This document shows positions 9,932 to 18,272 of a stretch of DNA of 64,000 nucleotides, piece after piece. Under the pieces are notes generated by a model, which was not told where the DNA came from, did not search any database, and saw only the letters and a list, made by a program, of their open reading frames with translations. Within the stretch, counting starts at the first letter, position 1. The number at the start of each line of letters is the position of its first letter. Origin of the DNA: Pythium myriotylum (Eukaryota; Oomycota; Peronosporomycetes; Pythiales; Pythiaceae); assembly GCA_023091665.1 (NCBI GenBank), contig JALJCQ010000002.1, positions 62,001 through 126,000 of the forward strand, written 5' to 3'. A program made the translations under genes and the position numbers.

Positions 9932-9960
9932 TTTTATAAAAATATATTCAAAAAAAAATT

Positions 9961-10317
9961 ATGTTATTAAATTATTCAAAAATATTTATATTTTTATTAT
10001 TTAGTTTATTTTTATCTATTTTAATTTTTAATTTATCATTTTTATTAATTAAACAAAAAGATGATTTAGAAAAATTAACAGCTTATGAATGTGGATTTAA
10101 TCCTTATGATGATGCTAGAAAAGTTTTTGATGTAAAATTTTATTTAGTAGCTATTTTATTTATTATATTTGATTTAGAAGCTGTTTTTGTTTTTCCTTGG
10201 GTTTTAACTTTAAATTCAAATTTTTCATTAGGTTTTTGGACTATGATCGAATTTTTAGTTGAATTAATTATAGGCTATATATACATTTGGTGTAGTGATG
10301 CTTTAGAATGGGATTAA
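9961..10317 (+). CDS. nad3: NADH dehydrogenase subunit 3
   Basis: The 118-residue three-helix membrane subunit of complex I. The conserved loop LTAYECGFNPYDDARKVFDV contains the regulatory Cys of the family, and FLVELIIGYIYIWCSDALEWD is the canonical C-terminus. Length is complete. It is the last plus-strand gene before the convergent trnR/nad6 pair, and a 19-bp perfect hairpin follows at once. Confidence 0.97.
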   Translation: MLLNYSKIFIFLLFSLFLSILIFNLSFLLIKQKDDLEKLTAYECGFNPYDDARKVFDVKFYLVAILFIIFDLEAVFVFPWVLTLNSNFSLGFWTMIEFLVELIIGYIYIWCSDALEWD

Positions 10318-10787
10318 TTATATATTATATTATTAATAATTATTTTAAATTATTAATAATATAATACTAGTAGGTATATTTTTATATATAGAATAATTTA
10401 TAATAGGTAAAATATTTAATAAATATTGATTATAAGCTTTAATTAATTTCATAAATATGAAAACTCAAATATAATTCAATCAAATTATATTCTCAAATAA
10501 TATATATTTTTTAAAATAATAATTCAATTTTAAAATATATATATATATACTTATTCATAATTAAATATTATAAATATAAATTATAATTCCCTTTTTTCAA
10601 AAGTATTTATAATAAAATTTTATTTTAATAACACGAATTTAATAAATTTCAGATAATATAAAATTTTTTTTATTTATAATATTTAATATAAGATCTATAA
10701 CAATAGATTTTAATAAGAAAGTATATTTATGTTTTTAATATTATAAAAATTTTATAAATAAAACATAAATTAATAAATATAAAAATT
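10318..10787. other. 470-bp spacer between convergent nad3 and trnR/nad6
   Basis: No open frame or RNA fold was recognised here apart from the hairpin at 10323-10366. The sequence is nearly pure A+T with short TA runs around 10535-10550. Convergent transcription from both sides makes a bidirectional termination or processing zone plausible. Confidence 0.5.
10323..10366. terminator. 19-bp perfect hairpin after nad3
   Basis: Arms 10323-10341 and 10348-10366 are exactly complementary with a 6-nt loop. The hairpin begins three bases beyond the nad3 TAA, at the point where plus- and minus-strand genes converge. The sequence is all A+T, so a bacterial-style terminator is unlikely; an RNA processing or stability hairpin is the better guess. 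Confidence 0.5.
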
Positions 10788-10860
10788 TACAACCTCTTGG
10801 ACTCGAACCAAGATTTTAAAGCTTAGAAGGCTAATACTCTACCAATTAAGTTAAGGTCGT
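10788..10860 (-). tRNA. trnR: tRNA-Arg (TCT)
   Basis: On the minus strand the acceptor ACGACCT pairs with AGGTTGT. Anticodon stem TTAGC/GCTTT with loop CTTCTAA gives TCT. It ends one base from the nad6 stop codon. Confidence 0.92.
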
Positions 10861-10861
10861 T

Positions 10862-11503
10862 TTAATTTTTACTTTTAACATTAAAAATAGCTTTTAATGA
10901 ATTTCTTGATAATTGTTTATATATGTTTTTTGTTAAAAAACTTTCTTTTCTTTTTTCTTTTTTAGTTAATGTAACAGCACCTATTAAAGCTATTAATAAA
11001 ATAATACCTGCAGCTAAAAAAAAAAAAGCATAATAAGTATAAAGTACATGTCCAATAGTCTCAACATTTGTTATATAATCTACTTGAGTAATAAATTTTT
11101 TGTAAAAAACTTCATTTTTAAAAAAAGATTGCTCAATTAAATGATAATATGTTGTAAAAATTTTACTAAACATTAAAAAAGTTTCTAAAAAGAAAACAAA
11201 ACTAATTAAAAAAATAATTGGAAGATAACCAAAATTTTTATTATTATTTTTATCTATTAATATATTAATATCTAACATCATAATAACGAATAAAAATAAT
11301 ACTGTAATAGCTCCAACATATATTATGATTAACATAATAGAAAGAAATTCTACTTCTGATATTAATAATAATCCTGTAGAATTTGTAAAAGCTAAAATTA
11401 AAAAAAATGCTGAATATATTGTATTTGTAGAATATATTACAAATATAGCTGAAGTTAAAACTATACTTGAAAAAAAAAAGAAAAAAATGGTTTCAAAATT
11501 CAT
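10862..11503 (-). CDS. nad6: NADH dehydrogenase subunit 6
   Basis: The 213-residue, five-helix membrane subunit of complex I. The family block LLISEVEFLSIMLIIIYVGAITVLFLFVIMMLDI is seen from about residue 46 (given here as two parts, LLISEVEFLSIMLIII and YVGAITVLFLFVIMMLD), and the late helix IILLIALIGAVTLT is present. It lies on the minus strand downstream of rns. Confidence 0.95.
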   Translation of the reverse strand: MNFETIFFFFFSSIVLTSAIFVIYSTNTIYSAFFLILAFTNSTGLLLISEVEFLSIMLIIIYVGAITVLFLFVIMMLDINILIDKNNNKNFGYLPIIFLISFVFFLETFLMFSKIFTTYYHLIEQSFFKNEVFYKKFITQVDYITNVETIGHVLYTYYAFFFLAAGIILLIALIGAVTLTKKEKRKESFLTKNIYKQLSRNSLKAIFNVKSKN

Positions 11504-11629
11504 AAATATTTATGTCTATAATAATAAAATTTATTTAATAATTTCTATTAAAATCTCGACAAATTAGTATACATATACTAAAATATACAGCTATTTTGAA
11601 TAACCTTTTTATAATATAAGAATATAATA

Positions 11630-12242
11630 GAGCTCTTCCAGCTACAGGTTCCCCTACAACTACCTTGTTACGACTTCATCAAAGTTACTAAATACTTTTT
11701 AGGAACTTTATCACATTTAAATCTTATTTTAAAAAATTAAAATTAAATAATTAACTAATAAAATTTAAAAAAATAAAATTATTTTAAAAATATTTAACTT
11801 CCTTGATGCGACGGGCGGTGTGTACAAAGCCTAGTAACATATTCACCGCAGCATGCTGTTCTGCGATTACTAGCGATTCCAACTTCATATGGGCGAGTTG
11901 CAGCCCATAATCCGAACTGAGATAATTTTTAAAGATTTGCTCCAATTTTTAAATCATTATTGCCTCTCATTGTAATTATCATTGTAGCACGTGTGTAGCC
12001 CAACTCATAAGGGCCATGAAGACTTGACGTCATCCCTACCTTCCTTCAACCTATCATTGACATTTTTATTAGAGTGCTTTTATTAAATTTAATAAAGTGG
12101 CAACTAACAATAGGGGTTGCGCTCGTTAAAGGATTTAACCAAACATTTCACAACACGAGCTGACGACAGCCATGCAACGCCTGTTCTTATTATAAAAATT
12201 TATAATAAAATTTGCAAGAGTTGGTAAGGTTCTGCGCGTATT

Positions 12243-12274
<32 letters not shown>

Positions 12275-13136
12275 TAGGCTCCCGTCAATTCCTTTGAATT
12301 TCGATCTTGCGATTATACTTTTCAGGCGGAGTGCTTAACGCGTTAGCTTAATATCTAAAAAACTCTAAATATGAGCACTCATCGTTTACAGCATGGACTA
12401 CCGGGGTCTCTAATCCCGTTTGATACCCAAGCTTTCGTTTCTCAGTGTCAGTATATACCCAGATAATTGCCTTCGCTCTTGATCTTCCTTCTATTATCAA
12501 CATATTTTATCCCTCCAATAGAAATTCCATTATCCTCTATTTATACTCAAGTTTCTCAGTTTTGAAAAAATTTATAAAGTTGAGCTTTAATCTGTTTTTT
12601 TCAACTTAAAAAACCACCTACAAACCCTTTACGCCTAATCATTCCGAATAATGCTCGCTCCTCCCGTATTACCGCGGCTGCTGGCACGGGTATTAGCCGG
12701 AACTTTTTCTTTAAGTACTGTCATTTTCCTCCTTAATAAAAGAGCTTTACAACCTAATTAGCCTTCTTCACTCACTTGGTATTGCTGGATCAAGCTTTCG
12801 CTCATTGTCCAAAATTCCCCACTGCTGCCTTTAAAAAAGTTTGGGCCGTGTCTCAGTCCCAATGTGGCTGATCATTCTTTCAAACCAGCTAAAGATAGTC
12901 GGCTTGGTAGTCTTTTAAACTACCAACTACCTAATCTTACGCAAACCCATCTTTTAACGTTTCTAAAACTTTAATTTATTTATTCAGTATTTTTATATAA
13001 AATAATTATTCTGAATTAAAAGGTAGATAATTCACGCGTTACTCACCCGTTCGCTATGCCTTAAAAAAAACATTCAACTTGCATGTGTTAAGCATACCAA
13101 TAGCATTTATTCTGAGCCAGGATCAAACTCTATTTA
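11630..13136 (-). rRNA. rrnS: Small subunit ribosomal RNA
   Basis: The minus strand carries universal SSU landmarks in order: AGAGTTTGATCCTGGCTCAG at the 5' end, GTGCCAGCAGCCGCGGTAAT, GGATTAGAGACCCCGGTAGT, a CAACACGAGCTGACGACAGC complement, and GTACACACCGCCCGTCGC near the 3' end. The final helix reads GTAGGGGAACCTGTAGCTGG and is then followed by AAGAGCTC, so the CCTCC anti-Shine-Dalgarno is missing. Ends are estimated from conservation to within about ten bases. Confidence 0.95.
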
Positions 13137-13248
13137 ATATTTATATTAAATATTTAACATAAATTTTTATTTTTTCACTAAATTAGATTTTAAATATTCT
13201 TATATTTTGTAATATCTTAAAAGATAAAAAAAGTTAATTTGGAATAAT

Positions 13249-13332
13249 TGGAGAAAGTAGGATTTGAACCTACGTAGAAATTAATTCAACAAATTTACAG
13301 TCTGCCGCTTTTAACCACTCAGCCATTTCTCC
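13249..13332 (-). tRNA. trnY: tRNA-Tyr (GTA)
   Basis: Class II tRNA with a long variable arm. The acceptor GGAGAAA/TTTCTCC is perfect, and the anticodon stem GCAGA/TTTGT presents GTA. Confidence 0.92.
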
Positions 13333-13340
13333 TTTTATTT

Positions 13341-13414
13341 TTGTGATTAGTGGGACTCGAACCCACAATATTTACTTGGAAGATAAAGGATTTACCAATT
13401 AATCTATAATCACA
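13341..13414 (-). tRNA. trnG: tRNA-Gly (TCC)
   Basis: The acceptor TGTGATT/AATCACA is perfect. The anticodon stem TTTAT/GTAAA with loop CTTCCAA gives TCC, and the T arm is GTGGG-TTCGAGT-CCCAC. The D stem has one mismatch. Confidence 0.88.
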
Positions 13415-13467
13415 AAAATAGTTTTTTTTTTATTTTTTTTTTTATTTTTTTTTTTTTATTTTTTTTT

Positions 13468-13818
13468 TTATTCCCCTTCATACATTACAAAAGGAAAAGT
13501 TATTAAAATAACAATTGTGCATACCATAAGAATTGTATCACATACATAATTTGCATAATCCATATCTTCTTGAGTAACAATAGCTTCTGGGGTTTCATAT
13601 ACAATTTTAGAACCTTTATATGTATTATTTGTTCTATCTAACAAATCATAATCGATTTCACATAAAGCTATAGTTGGAAATAAATATAAATTAAAAAAAA
13701 GGTATAATAGCACGAATAAAAAAATTTTTTTTAAAGATTTTGTTGTTATTGTTTGTAATAATGAGGAAATGTTATATATTAACAAAAAACTGTTTCTTAA
13801 AAATAGTGTAAAAATCAT
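13468..13818 (-). CDS. Unknown membrane protein, 116 aa
   Basis: I do not recognise this product. It has a hydrophobic N-terminal segment (about residues 5-20), a strong transmembrane segment at 31-53, a polar acidic middle containing YETPEAIVTQEDMDYANYV, and a second strong segment at about 93-111. It ends in the acidic MYEGE. Real codons and a non-repetitive polar middle argue that it is a gene. The ATG overlaps the TGA of a 41-codon ORF upstream (ATGA), suggesting coupled translation. A T-rich run of about 45 bases separates its stop from trnG(TCC). Oomycete mitochondria carry several unassigned conserved ORFs, and this may be one of them. Confidence 0.6.
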   Translation of the reverse strand: MIFTLFLRNSFLLIYNISSLLQTITTKSLKKIFLFVLLYLFFNLYLFPTIALCEIDYDLLDRTNNTYKGSKIVYETPEAIVTQEDMDYANYVCDTILMVCTIVILITFPFVMYEGE

Positions 13819-13940
13819 AAATAAATATTTTTAATTTTATAAAAAAAAACATCTTGATAAATATTAAATTTTAAAATGTCTATTCTAATATTATTCCCTA
13901 TAAAAAATATGGAAATACCAAAAGCTGCCTTTGGGTCCAT
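13815..13940 (-). CDS. Short ORF of 41 codons overlapping the 116-aa ORF
   Basis: The ORF begins ATG-GAC-CCA-AAG-GCA-GCT, unusually G+C-rich codons for this genome, and ends in TGA that overlaps the next ATG by four bases. The product starts MDPKAAFGISIFFIG and is then rich in Ile, Phe, Asn and Lys. No family was recognised. It fills most of the spacer between trnG(GCC) and the 116-aa ORF. It could be a leader peptide, the first half of a split gene or chance. Confidence 0.3.
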   Translation of the reverse strand: MDPKAAFGISIFFIGNNIRIDILKFNIYQDVFFYKIKNIYL

Positions 13941-13967
13941 TTTATTTTATAATATTTAACAAAATTA

Positions 13968-14042
13968 AAGCGAAAAAAGGGACTCGAACCCTCAACAGTA
14001 ACCTTGGCAAGGTTATACTCTACCAATTGAGCTATTTTCGCT
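13968..14042 (-). tRNA. trnG: tRNA-Gly (GCC)
   Basis: The acceptor AGCGAAA/TTTCGCT is perfect. The anticodon stem TAACC/GGTTA presents GCC. Confidence 0.94.
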
Positions 14043-14044
14043 TT

Positions 14045-14581
14045 TTATTTTTTAATTATAAATAAAGAATTTAATAATGCAAATAATTCATAATTATTTT
14101 TAGCATTTGTATGTATTGACACATCGATTGGTGGAATTTCTTTAAATTTCAAAAATTCTCTTCTTAATTCAAAAAAATTTAAAATATTTTTAATTTGGAA
14201 ATTTAAAATATTTTTATTTTCTTCATTAAATTTAATTTTTTTATTTAAAGTTGGTATTACAAAAAGAATAAGTTTTTCTAAAAAAACATAAATATTATTT
14301 TTTCTTAATGTTACTTTACAACCGATAATTGAATTTTTTTTAATTTTTAAAAAAATATTATTTTTTTTTGATTGAGTTACAATCGGTTTTTGGTTTGTTA
14401 TTAATTTTAAAAGTACTAAAATATTTATTAATTTTTTTTTTTCAATATTGGCATTTTTAAAACCTATATTTAAACAAATTTTAGTTATTTTTGGTACTTC
14501 AAAAATATTTTTGTAATGTAATTTAGTTAAAAGGTCATATGTAATAACACTTTTATAATGATTTTTTATATTATTGTTCAT
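14045..14581 (-). CDS. rpl5: Ribosomal protein L5
   Basis: The 178-residue product is uL5, the 5S rRNA and P-site contacting large-subunit protein. Markers are the N-terminal PKITKICLNIGF strand, the central QKPIVTQSKKNNIFLKIKK block and the segment IIGCKVTLRKNNIYVFLEKL. Length agrees with bacterial L5. rpl14 lies directly upstream with a 3-base gap, as in the bacterial spc operon (where rpl24 comes between). The pair has been displaced to the opposite strand from rps14-rps8-rpl6. Confidence 0.92.
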   Translation of the reverse strand: MNNNIKNHYKSVITYDLLTKLHYKNIFEVPKITKICLNIGFKNANIEKKKLINILVLLKLITNQKPIVTQSKKNNIFLKIKKNSIIGCKVTLRKNNIYVFLEKLILFVIPTLNKKIKFNEENKNILNFQIKNILNFFELRREFLKFKEIPPIDVSIHTNAKNNYELFALLNSLFIIKK

Positions 14582-14584
14582 ATT

Positions 14585-14956
14585 TTATAAAATATTTGAA
14601 GACAAAGATAATATTTTAAAATTTTTCTGTTTTCTAAATTCAGAAGTAATCGGACCAAAAATTCTAGTTCCTAATGGTTTATTTTGATTATTTAATATAA
14701 TTATACAATTTTTATCAAATTTAATTATATTTCCTATTGTACTTTTTTTTTGGTAAGTTGTATGAATAATTAAAGCTTTAAATAAATCTCCTTTTCTTAT
14801 TTTTATTTTTTTTTTTTGATTTAAACGTAATTTTTTAGCAGAAATTAATATTTTATCACCTATTTTACCAATTTTACTTTTATAAATTTTTATACATTGT
14901 CCTAATTTGATTCCACTATTATCATTAATTTTTAATTTTGTCTGAACTTGAATCAT
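14585..14956 (-). CDS. rpl14: Ribosomal protein L14
   Basis: The 123-residue uL14 is complete and begins MIQVQTKLKINDNSGIKLGQ, the standard start of the family. The KRGDLFKALIIHT-like strand and the ending PLGTRIFGPITSEFR are present. It precedes rpl5 on the minus strand and follows trnfM. Confidence 0.95.
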   Translation of the reverse strand: MIQVQTKLKINDNSGIKLGQCIKIYKSKIGKIGDKILISAKKLRLNQKKKIKIRKGDLFKALIIHTTYQKKSTIGNIIKFDKNCIIILNNQNKPLGTRIFGPITSEFRKQKNFKILSLSSNIL

Positions 14957-14966
14957 ATTTAAAAAT

Positions 14967-15038
14967 TGACGAAAGTAGGACTCGAACCTACATCTTCAGA
15001 TTATGAGCCTGATAAGTTACCAATTACTCTATCTCGTC
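14967..15038 (-). tRNA. trnfM: tRNA-fMet (CAT), initiator type
   Basis: The anticodon stem TCAGG/TCTGA presents CAT. The D arm (GAGTAATTGGTAACTT) and the TATCAGGCTCATAATCTGA region follow the plant and bacterial initiator pattern. The other two CAT tRNAs in the window match elongator Met and lysidine-type Ile. Confidence 0.85.
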
Positions 15039-15060
15039 TTAAATTCTATTATTTTAGAAA

Positions 15061-15145
15061 TTATCAAAGAAGGGACTCGAACCCTTAATGCTTTATAGCT
15101 TTACATCCTAAGTGTAACGTGTTTACCAATTTCACCACTTTGATA
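15061..15145 (-). tRNA. trnL: tRNA-Leu (TAG)
   Basis: Class II tRNA with a long variable arm. The acceptor TATCAAA/TTTGATA is perfect and the anticodon stem TTACA/TGTAA presents TAG. Confidence 0.92.
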
Positions 15146-15156
15146 AATATTTATTA

Positions 15157-15240
15157 TACCTACTATTGGACTTGAACCAATAACCCAGAAGAGGGAACAG
15201 ATTTTAAATCTATCGTGTTTACCAATTTCACCAAGTAGGC
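15157..15240 (-). tRNA. trnL: tRNA-Leu (TAA)
   Basis: Class II tRNA. The acceptor GCCTACT/AGTAGGT has one G-T pair, and the anticodon stem ATAGA/TCTGT presents TAA. Confidence 0.92.
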
Positions 15241-15266
15241 TTTTATAATGTTATTATATATATAAT

Positions 15267-16013
15267 ATGCATAATACTAAAATAAAAAACTATTTACAAC
15301 TACATTTATTTGAATTAAAATATAATTTTATAATTTTTTTTATTACTTTTTTTTATTTATTTTTTGTTTCTTATTATTTTTCTAATCAATTAATATATTT
15401 ATTTATAAATATTTTAACAAATAGTAATTTATTAAAATATTTTATTTTCACAAATATAACAGAATTATTTCTTACTAATATAATAATATCTATTTTTATT
15501 TCAACATTTATAACAACACAATTATTAATAATTCAGTTTTGGTTTTTTATATCTACGGGCCTGTTTAAATTTGAAAATTTAAAATTTATAAAATTTTATA
15601 TATTATTCGTAATTTTAAATTTTATTGTGATTTTTATTATATTGATGAAAATTATTCCTAATATTTTTATATTTTTTATAAATATTAATGAAAATTTTTC
15701 AAATAAATATTTATTTAATATTTATTTTGAACCTAATTTTAAAAATTATTTTAATTTCATATTTTTATCTTCTATCTATATATATATTTTATTTATTTAT
15801 TTTTTTTTATTATTTTATATAATTTTTAACAGAATTTTTGAAATTAAGATATTAATTAACTTAAGGAAATTTTTTTATTTAAAATTCATATTAATGAGTA
15901 GTATAATTTCCCCACCAGATTTATTGAGTCAAATATTTATTATTTTTTTATTTATATTTTTTTTTGAAATATCTATTTATATATATATATGTTTATATAG
16001 ATATTTTTTTTAA
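15267..16013 (+). CDS. tatC: Twin-arginine translocase subunit TatC (MttB)
   Basis: The 248-residue, six-helix protein is the TatC core of the Tat folded-protein export system. It is retained in mitochondria of plants, jakobids and stramenopiles, where it is thought to help insert the Rieske protein. Sequence support: N-terminal HLFELKYNFIIFFITFFYLF, where the Glu before the first helix is the conserved signal-binding residue; IQFWFFISTGLFKFE in the centre; and SPPDLLSQIFIIFLFIFFFE near the C-terminus, the TPPD/Q helix signature. It is the only long plus-strand gene in an otherwise minus-strand block. Confidence 0.93.
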   Translation: MHNTKIKNYLQLHLFELKYNFIIFFITFFYLFFVSYYFSNQLIYLFINILTNSNLLKYFIFTNITELFLTNIIISIFISTFITTQLLIIQFWFFISTGLFKFENLKFIKFYILFVILNFIVIFIILMKIIPNIFIFFININENFSNKYLFNIYFEPNFKNYFNFIFLSSIYIYILFIYFFLLFYIIFNRIFEIKILINLRKFFYLKFILMSSIISPPDLLSQIFIIFLFIFFFEISIYIYICLYRYFF

Positions 16014-16193
16014 AAAATTTAATTTATTTTTATTAGATAATTGATTTAAATTTTTTTCATTTTTAATTTCTTTAAAAATTTTTAAATTTATTTGATAATT
16101 TTTTAAATATTTAATAGATGTTATTTTTAAAGAAGATCCATTTGTTAAAATAATTTTATTTTCATATGTAAATAATTTTTTACTTTTTTTCAT
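15993..16193 (-). CDS. rpl31: Probable ribosomal protein L31 (bL31m)
   Basis: The 66-residue basic protein contains ENKIILTNGSSLKITSIK, which resembles the 'vvLtDGStf...Tt' strand of mitochondrial bL31. rpl31 is mitochondrially encoded in some other stramenopiles such as brown algae. The 3' end overlaps the 3' end of tatC by 21 bases on the opposite strand. The zinc-binding cysteines of some bacterial L31 proteins are absent, as in mitochondrial homologues. Evidence is one motif plus size and context, so this is tentative. Confidence 0.5.
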   Translation of the reverse strand: MKKSKKLFTYENKIILTNGSSLKITSIKYLKNYQINLKIFKEIKNEKNLNQLSNKNKLNFLKKISI

Positions 16194-16223
16194 AATTTTT
16201 TAATAAATAATAATTATAATTTC

Positions 16224-16294
16224 GGCTAGATAACATAATGGTAATGTAAAGGACTGCAAATCCTTTAATGACGGTTCGAATCCGTCTCTAGCTT
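16224..16294 (+). tRNA. trnC: tRNA-Cys (GCA)
   Basis: The acceptor GGCTAGA/TCTAGCT has one G-T pair. The anticodon stem AAGGA/TCCTT presents GCA. Confidence 0.94.
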
Positions 16295-16296
16295 TA

Positions 16297-16380
16297 AGGA
16301 TAGAGTGGGATTCGAACCCACGGTATTATTCATACTTCAGTTTTCAAGACTGACACCTTAAACCACTCGATCACCTATCC
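16297..16380 (-). tRNA. trnS: tRNA-Ser (TGA)
   Basis: Class II tRNA with a long variable arm. The acceptor is GGATAGG/TCTATCC, and the anticodon stem TCAGT/ACTGA presents TGA. Confidence 0.92.
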
Positions 16381-16386
16381 AATACA

Positions 16387-16776
16387 TTAACGTCGTTTCA
16401 TTTTTTTTACTCTACAACCATTAAAAGGTATAGATGTTTTATCAAAAATATAACCTATTCTAACTTTTCTTTTTTTTAAATTTTTTAGAATATTATATCT
16501 GCCTAAACCAGTACCATTTAAATGTATATTTAATTTTTTAATTTTTTTTAATTGTATAAATTTATTAATTTTATAAACAACTAATTGAACATTATAAGGT
16601 GTATTTTTTTTAAATTTACTTTTTTTTAATGATTTAGTAGACCATTGTTTTAAAACTTCTCCTGTATTTTTTGTTAAACTTATTATAGTATTTTTTAAAG
16701 TACATTTAACATGTAAATTTGCTAAAACTAAAAGATTTTTTTTTTTCTTTTTTAATTTTTGTTTGTATTTTACCAT
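16387..16776 (-). CDS. rps11: Ribosomal protein S11
   Basis: The 129-residue uS11 is shorter at the N-terminus than some relatives but complete through the core. Diagnostic parts are LANLHVKCTLKNTIISLT, the IHLNGTGLGRYNILKNL segment and the RNA-binding end of the type DKTSIPFNGCRVKKMKRR. It overlaps rps13 by 7 bases, as in the bacterial alpha operon order rps13-rps11. The inverted repeat covers at least its first 50 bases, since the window ends inside the second copy. Confidence 0.95.
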   Translation of the reverse strand: MVKYKQKLKKKKKNLLVLANLHVKCTLKNTIISLTKNTGEVLKQWSTKSLKKSKFKKNTPYNVQLVVYKINKFIQLKKIKKLNIHLNGTGLGRYNILKNLKKRKVRIGYIFDKTSIPFNGCRVKKMKRR

Positions 16777-17192
16777 ATAATATTATTTTTTTTTTTTTTA
16801 TTTTTTCTACCTTTAACAATTTGTTTAATTTGTTTTTGACCAAATACTTTTTTAAATTTTCTAGCAGTTTTAGCATTAGTATGTGTACGTTGACCTCTAA
16901 CGGGTAATCCTGCACTTCTTCTAATACCACGAATACTTTTAATCTCTAAAAGTTCATTTAATCTATTTTTTTTAGATTGTTTTAAAACTTGTTCTATTTT
17001 TAAATTTTTATTTATATAATTTATTAAACGGTTTACTTGATGATTTTTAAGTTTGTTAACAGTTATTTGAGGATTAATTCCTACGTTTTTACAAATTTTT
17101 TTAGATTGATATTCATTTATACCATATAATACTGTTAATGAATATAATATACTTTTTGAATTTGAAATAGTTTTATTAAAAATATATAACAT
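16770..17192 (-). CDS. rps13: Ribosomal protein S13
   Basis: The 140-residue uS13, a head protein of the small subunit, is complete. IYGINEYQSKKICKNVGINP-like residues open the core, and RGIRRSAGLPVRGQRTHTNA near residue 90 is the family hallmark. It is divergent to rpl2 across a 28-bp gap and overlaps rps11 by 7 bases. Confidence 0.95.
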   Translation of the reverse strand: MLYIFNKTISNSKSILYSLTVLYGINEYQSKKICKNVGINPQITVNKLKNHQVNRLINYINKNLKIEQVLKQSKKNRLNELLEIKSIRGIRRSAGLPVRGQRTHTNAKTARKFKKVFGQKQIKQIVKGRKNKKKKNNIIW

Positions 17193-17220
17193 AATAAATA
17201 TTCTCTATATACCATATAAA

Positions 17221-18027
17221 ATGATAGAAAAAAAAATAAATCCTATAACACCATCACAACGTCAAACATTATTATTAAAAAAAAATAATTTAAGTAAGAC
17301 TTTTAAAATTAAAAAATTAACTAAAGGTTTTAAAAGATCTAATGGTCGAAATAATCAAGGTAAAATAACAGTAAGACATCGCGGTGGAGGTCATAAACGT
17401 TTATATAGAAAAATTAGCTTTAATAGATCAAAAAATATTGAAGGTTATGTATCTGAAATAGTATATGATCCTAATAGATCTGCAAATATTGCTTACATAA
17501 AAAATGATTTTGAAGAAAATTTTATTTTAGCACCAGAAGGTTTAAAATTAAATCAATACATTAAAAGTTCACCAGAAGCCGAATTAAAAACAGGAAATGC
17601 TTTACCATTAAAAAATATACCAATAGGAAGTTTAATACATAATATTAGTTTATATCCTAAAGGTAAAGGTAAATTAATCAGAAGTGCAGGTACTTCTGCC
17701 CAATTAATTCAAAAAATAAACAATAAATACGCAAAAATAAGATTAAGTTCTGGAGAACTAAAATTAATTTTATTAACTTGTTATGCTACTTTAGGTATTG
17801 TTTCTAATATAAACCATAAAAAAATAAAATTAGGTAAAGCCGGACGTTCTAGATGGCTAAATAGAAGACCATCTGTTCGAGGAGTGGCTATGAATCCTGT
17901 TGATCACCCACATGGTGGAGGTGAAGGTAAAACAAGTGGAGGTAGACCATCTGTAACACCACAAGGTAAAATAACTAAAGGTCAACCTACTAGAAAAAAA
18001 AACAAAAAGAAATTAATTATTCAATAA
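17221..18027 (+). CDS. rpl2: Ribosomal protein L2
   Basis: The 268-residue uL2 is full length, with the catalytic-centre protein's invariant stretch GVAMNPVDHPHGGGEGKTSG near residue 220 and the N-terminal NNQGKITVRHRGGGHKRLYR. It starts a plus-strand run in bacterial S10-operon order (rpl2, rps19, rps3, rpl16). Confidence 0.98.
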   Translation: MIEKKINPITPSQRQTLLLKKNNLSKTFKIKKLTKGFKRSNGRNNQGKITVRHRGGGHKRLYRKISFNRSKNIEGYVSEIVYDPNRSANIAYIKNDFEENFILAPEGLKLNQYIKSSPEAELKTGNALPLKNIPIGSLIHNISLYPKGKGKLIRSAGTSAQLIQKINNKYAKIRLSSGELKLILLTCYATLGIVSNINHKKIKLGKAGRSRWLNRRPSVRGVAMNPVDHPHGGGEGKTSGGRPSVTPQGKITKGQPTRKKNKKKLIIQ

Positions 18028-18032
18028 CGAAT

Positions 18033-18269
18033 ATGTCTAGAAGTAAATACAAAGGTCCTTTTTTTCGAGTTAATTTATTAAAAAAAAAACAATGGATCAA
18101 AATTTATAATAAAAATTTAACAATATTACCTGAATATATTGATCACTTTGTAAATGTTTATAATGGTAAAACTTTTACAAATCTTAAAATTAATGAAAAA
18201 ATGATTGGTTTTAAATTTGGTGAATTTATTAATACACGTAAAAAACATATTTATAAAAAGAAAAAATAA
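18033..18269 (+). CDS. rps19: Ribosomal protein S19
   Basis: The 78-residue uS19 starts MSRSKYKGPF and contains VYNGKTFTNLKINEKMIGFK followed by KFGEFINTRK, both typical of the family. It is 5 bases from rpl2 and 3 bases from rps3. Confidence 0.96.
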   Translation: MSRSKYKGPFFRVNLLKKKQWIKIYNKNLTILPEYIDHFVNVYNGKTFTNLKINEKMIGFKFGEFINTRKKHIYKKKK

Positions 18270-18272
18270 AGT

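Noticed and set aside
11325..11567. Plus-strand 80-codon ORF
   Set aside because: It is the antisense shadow of the nad6 start and the following spacer; no family features.
13415..13467. T-rich repeat as a possible replication origin
   Set aside because: A simple run of T with scattered A bases between trnG and an ORF stop; no flanking hairpin or GC motif to support an origin.
16706..16930. Short ORFs on both strands around the rps11-rps13 junction
   Set aside because: They are out-of-frame readings of rps11 and rps13.
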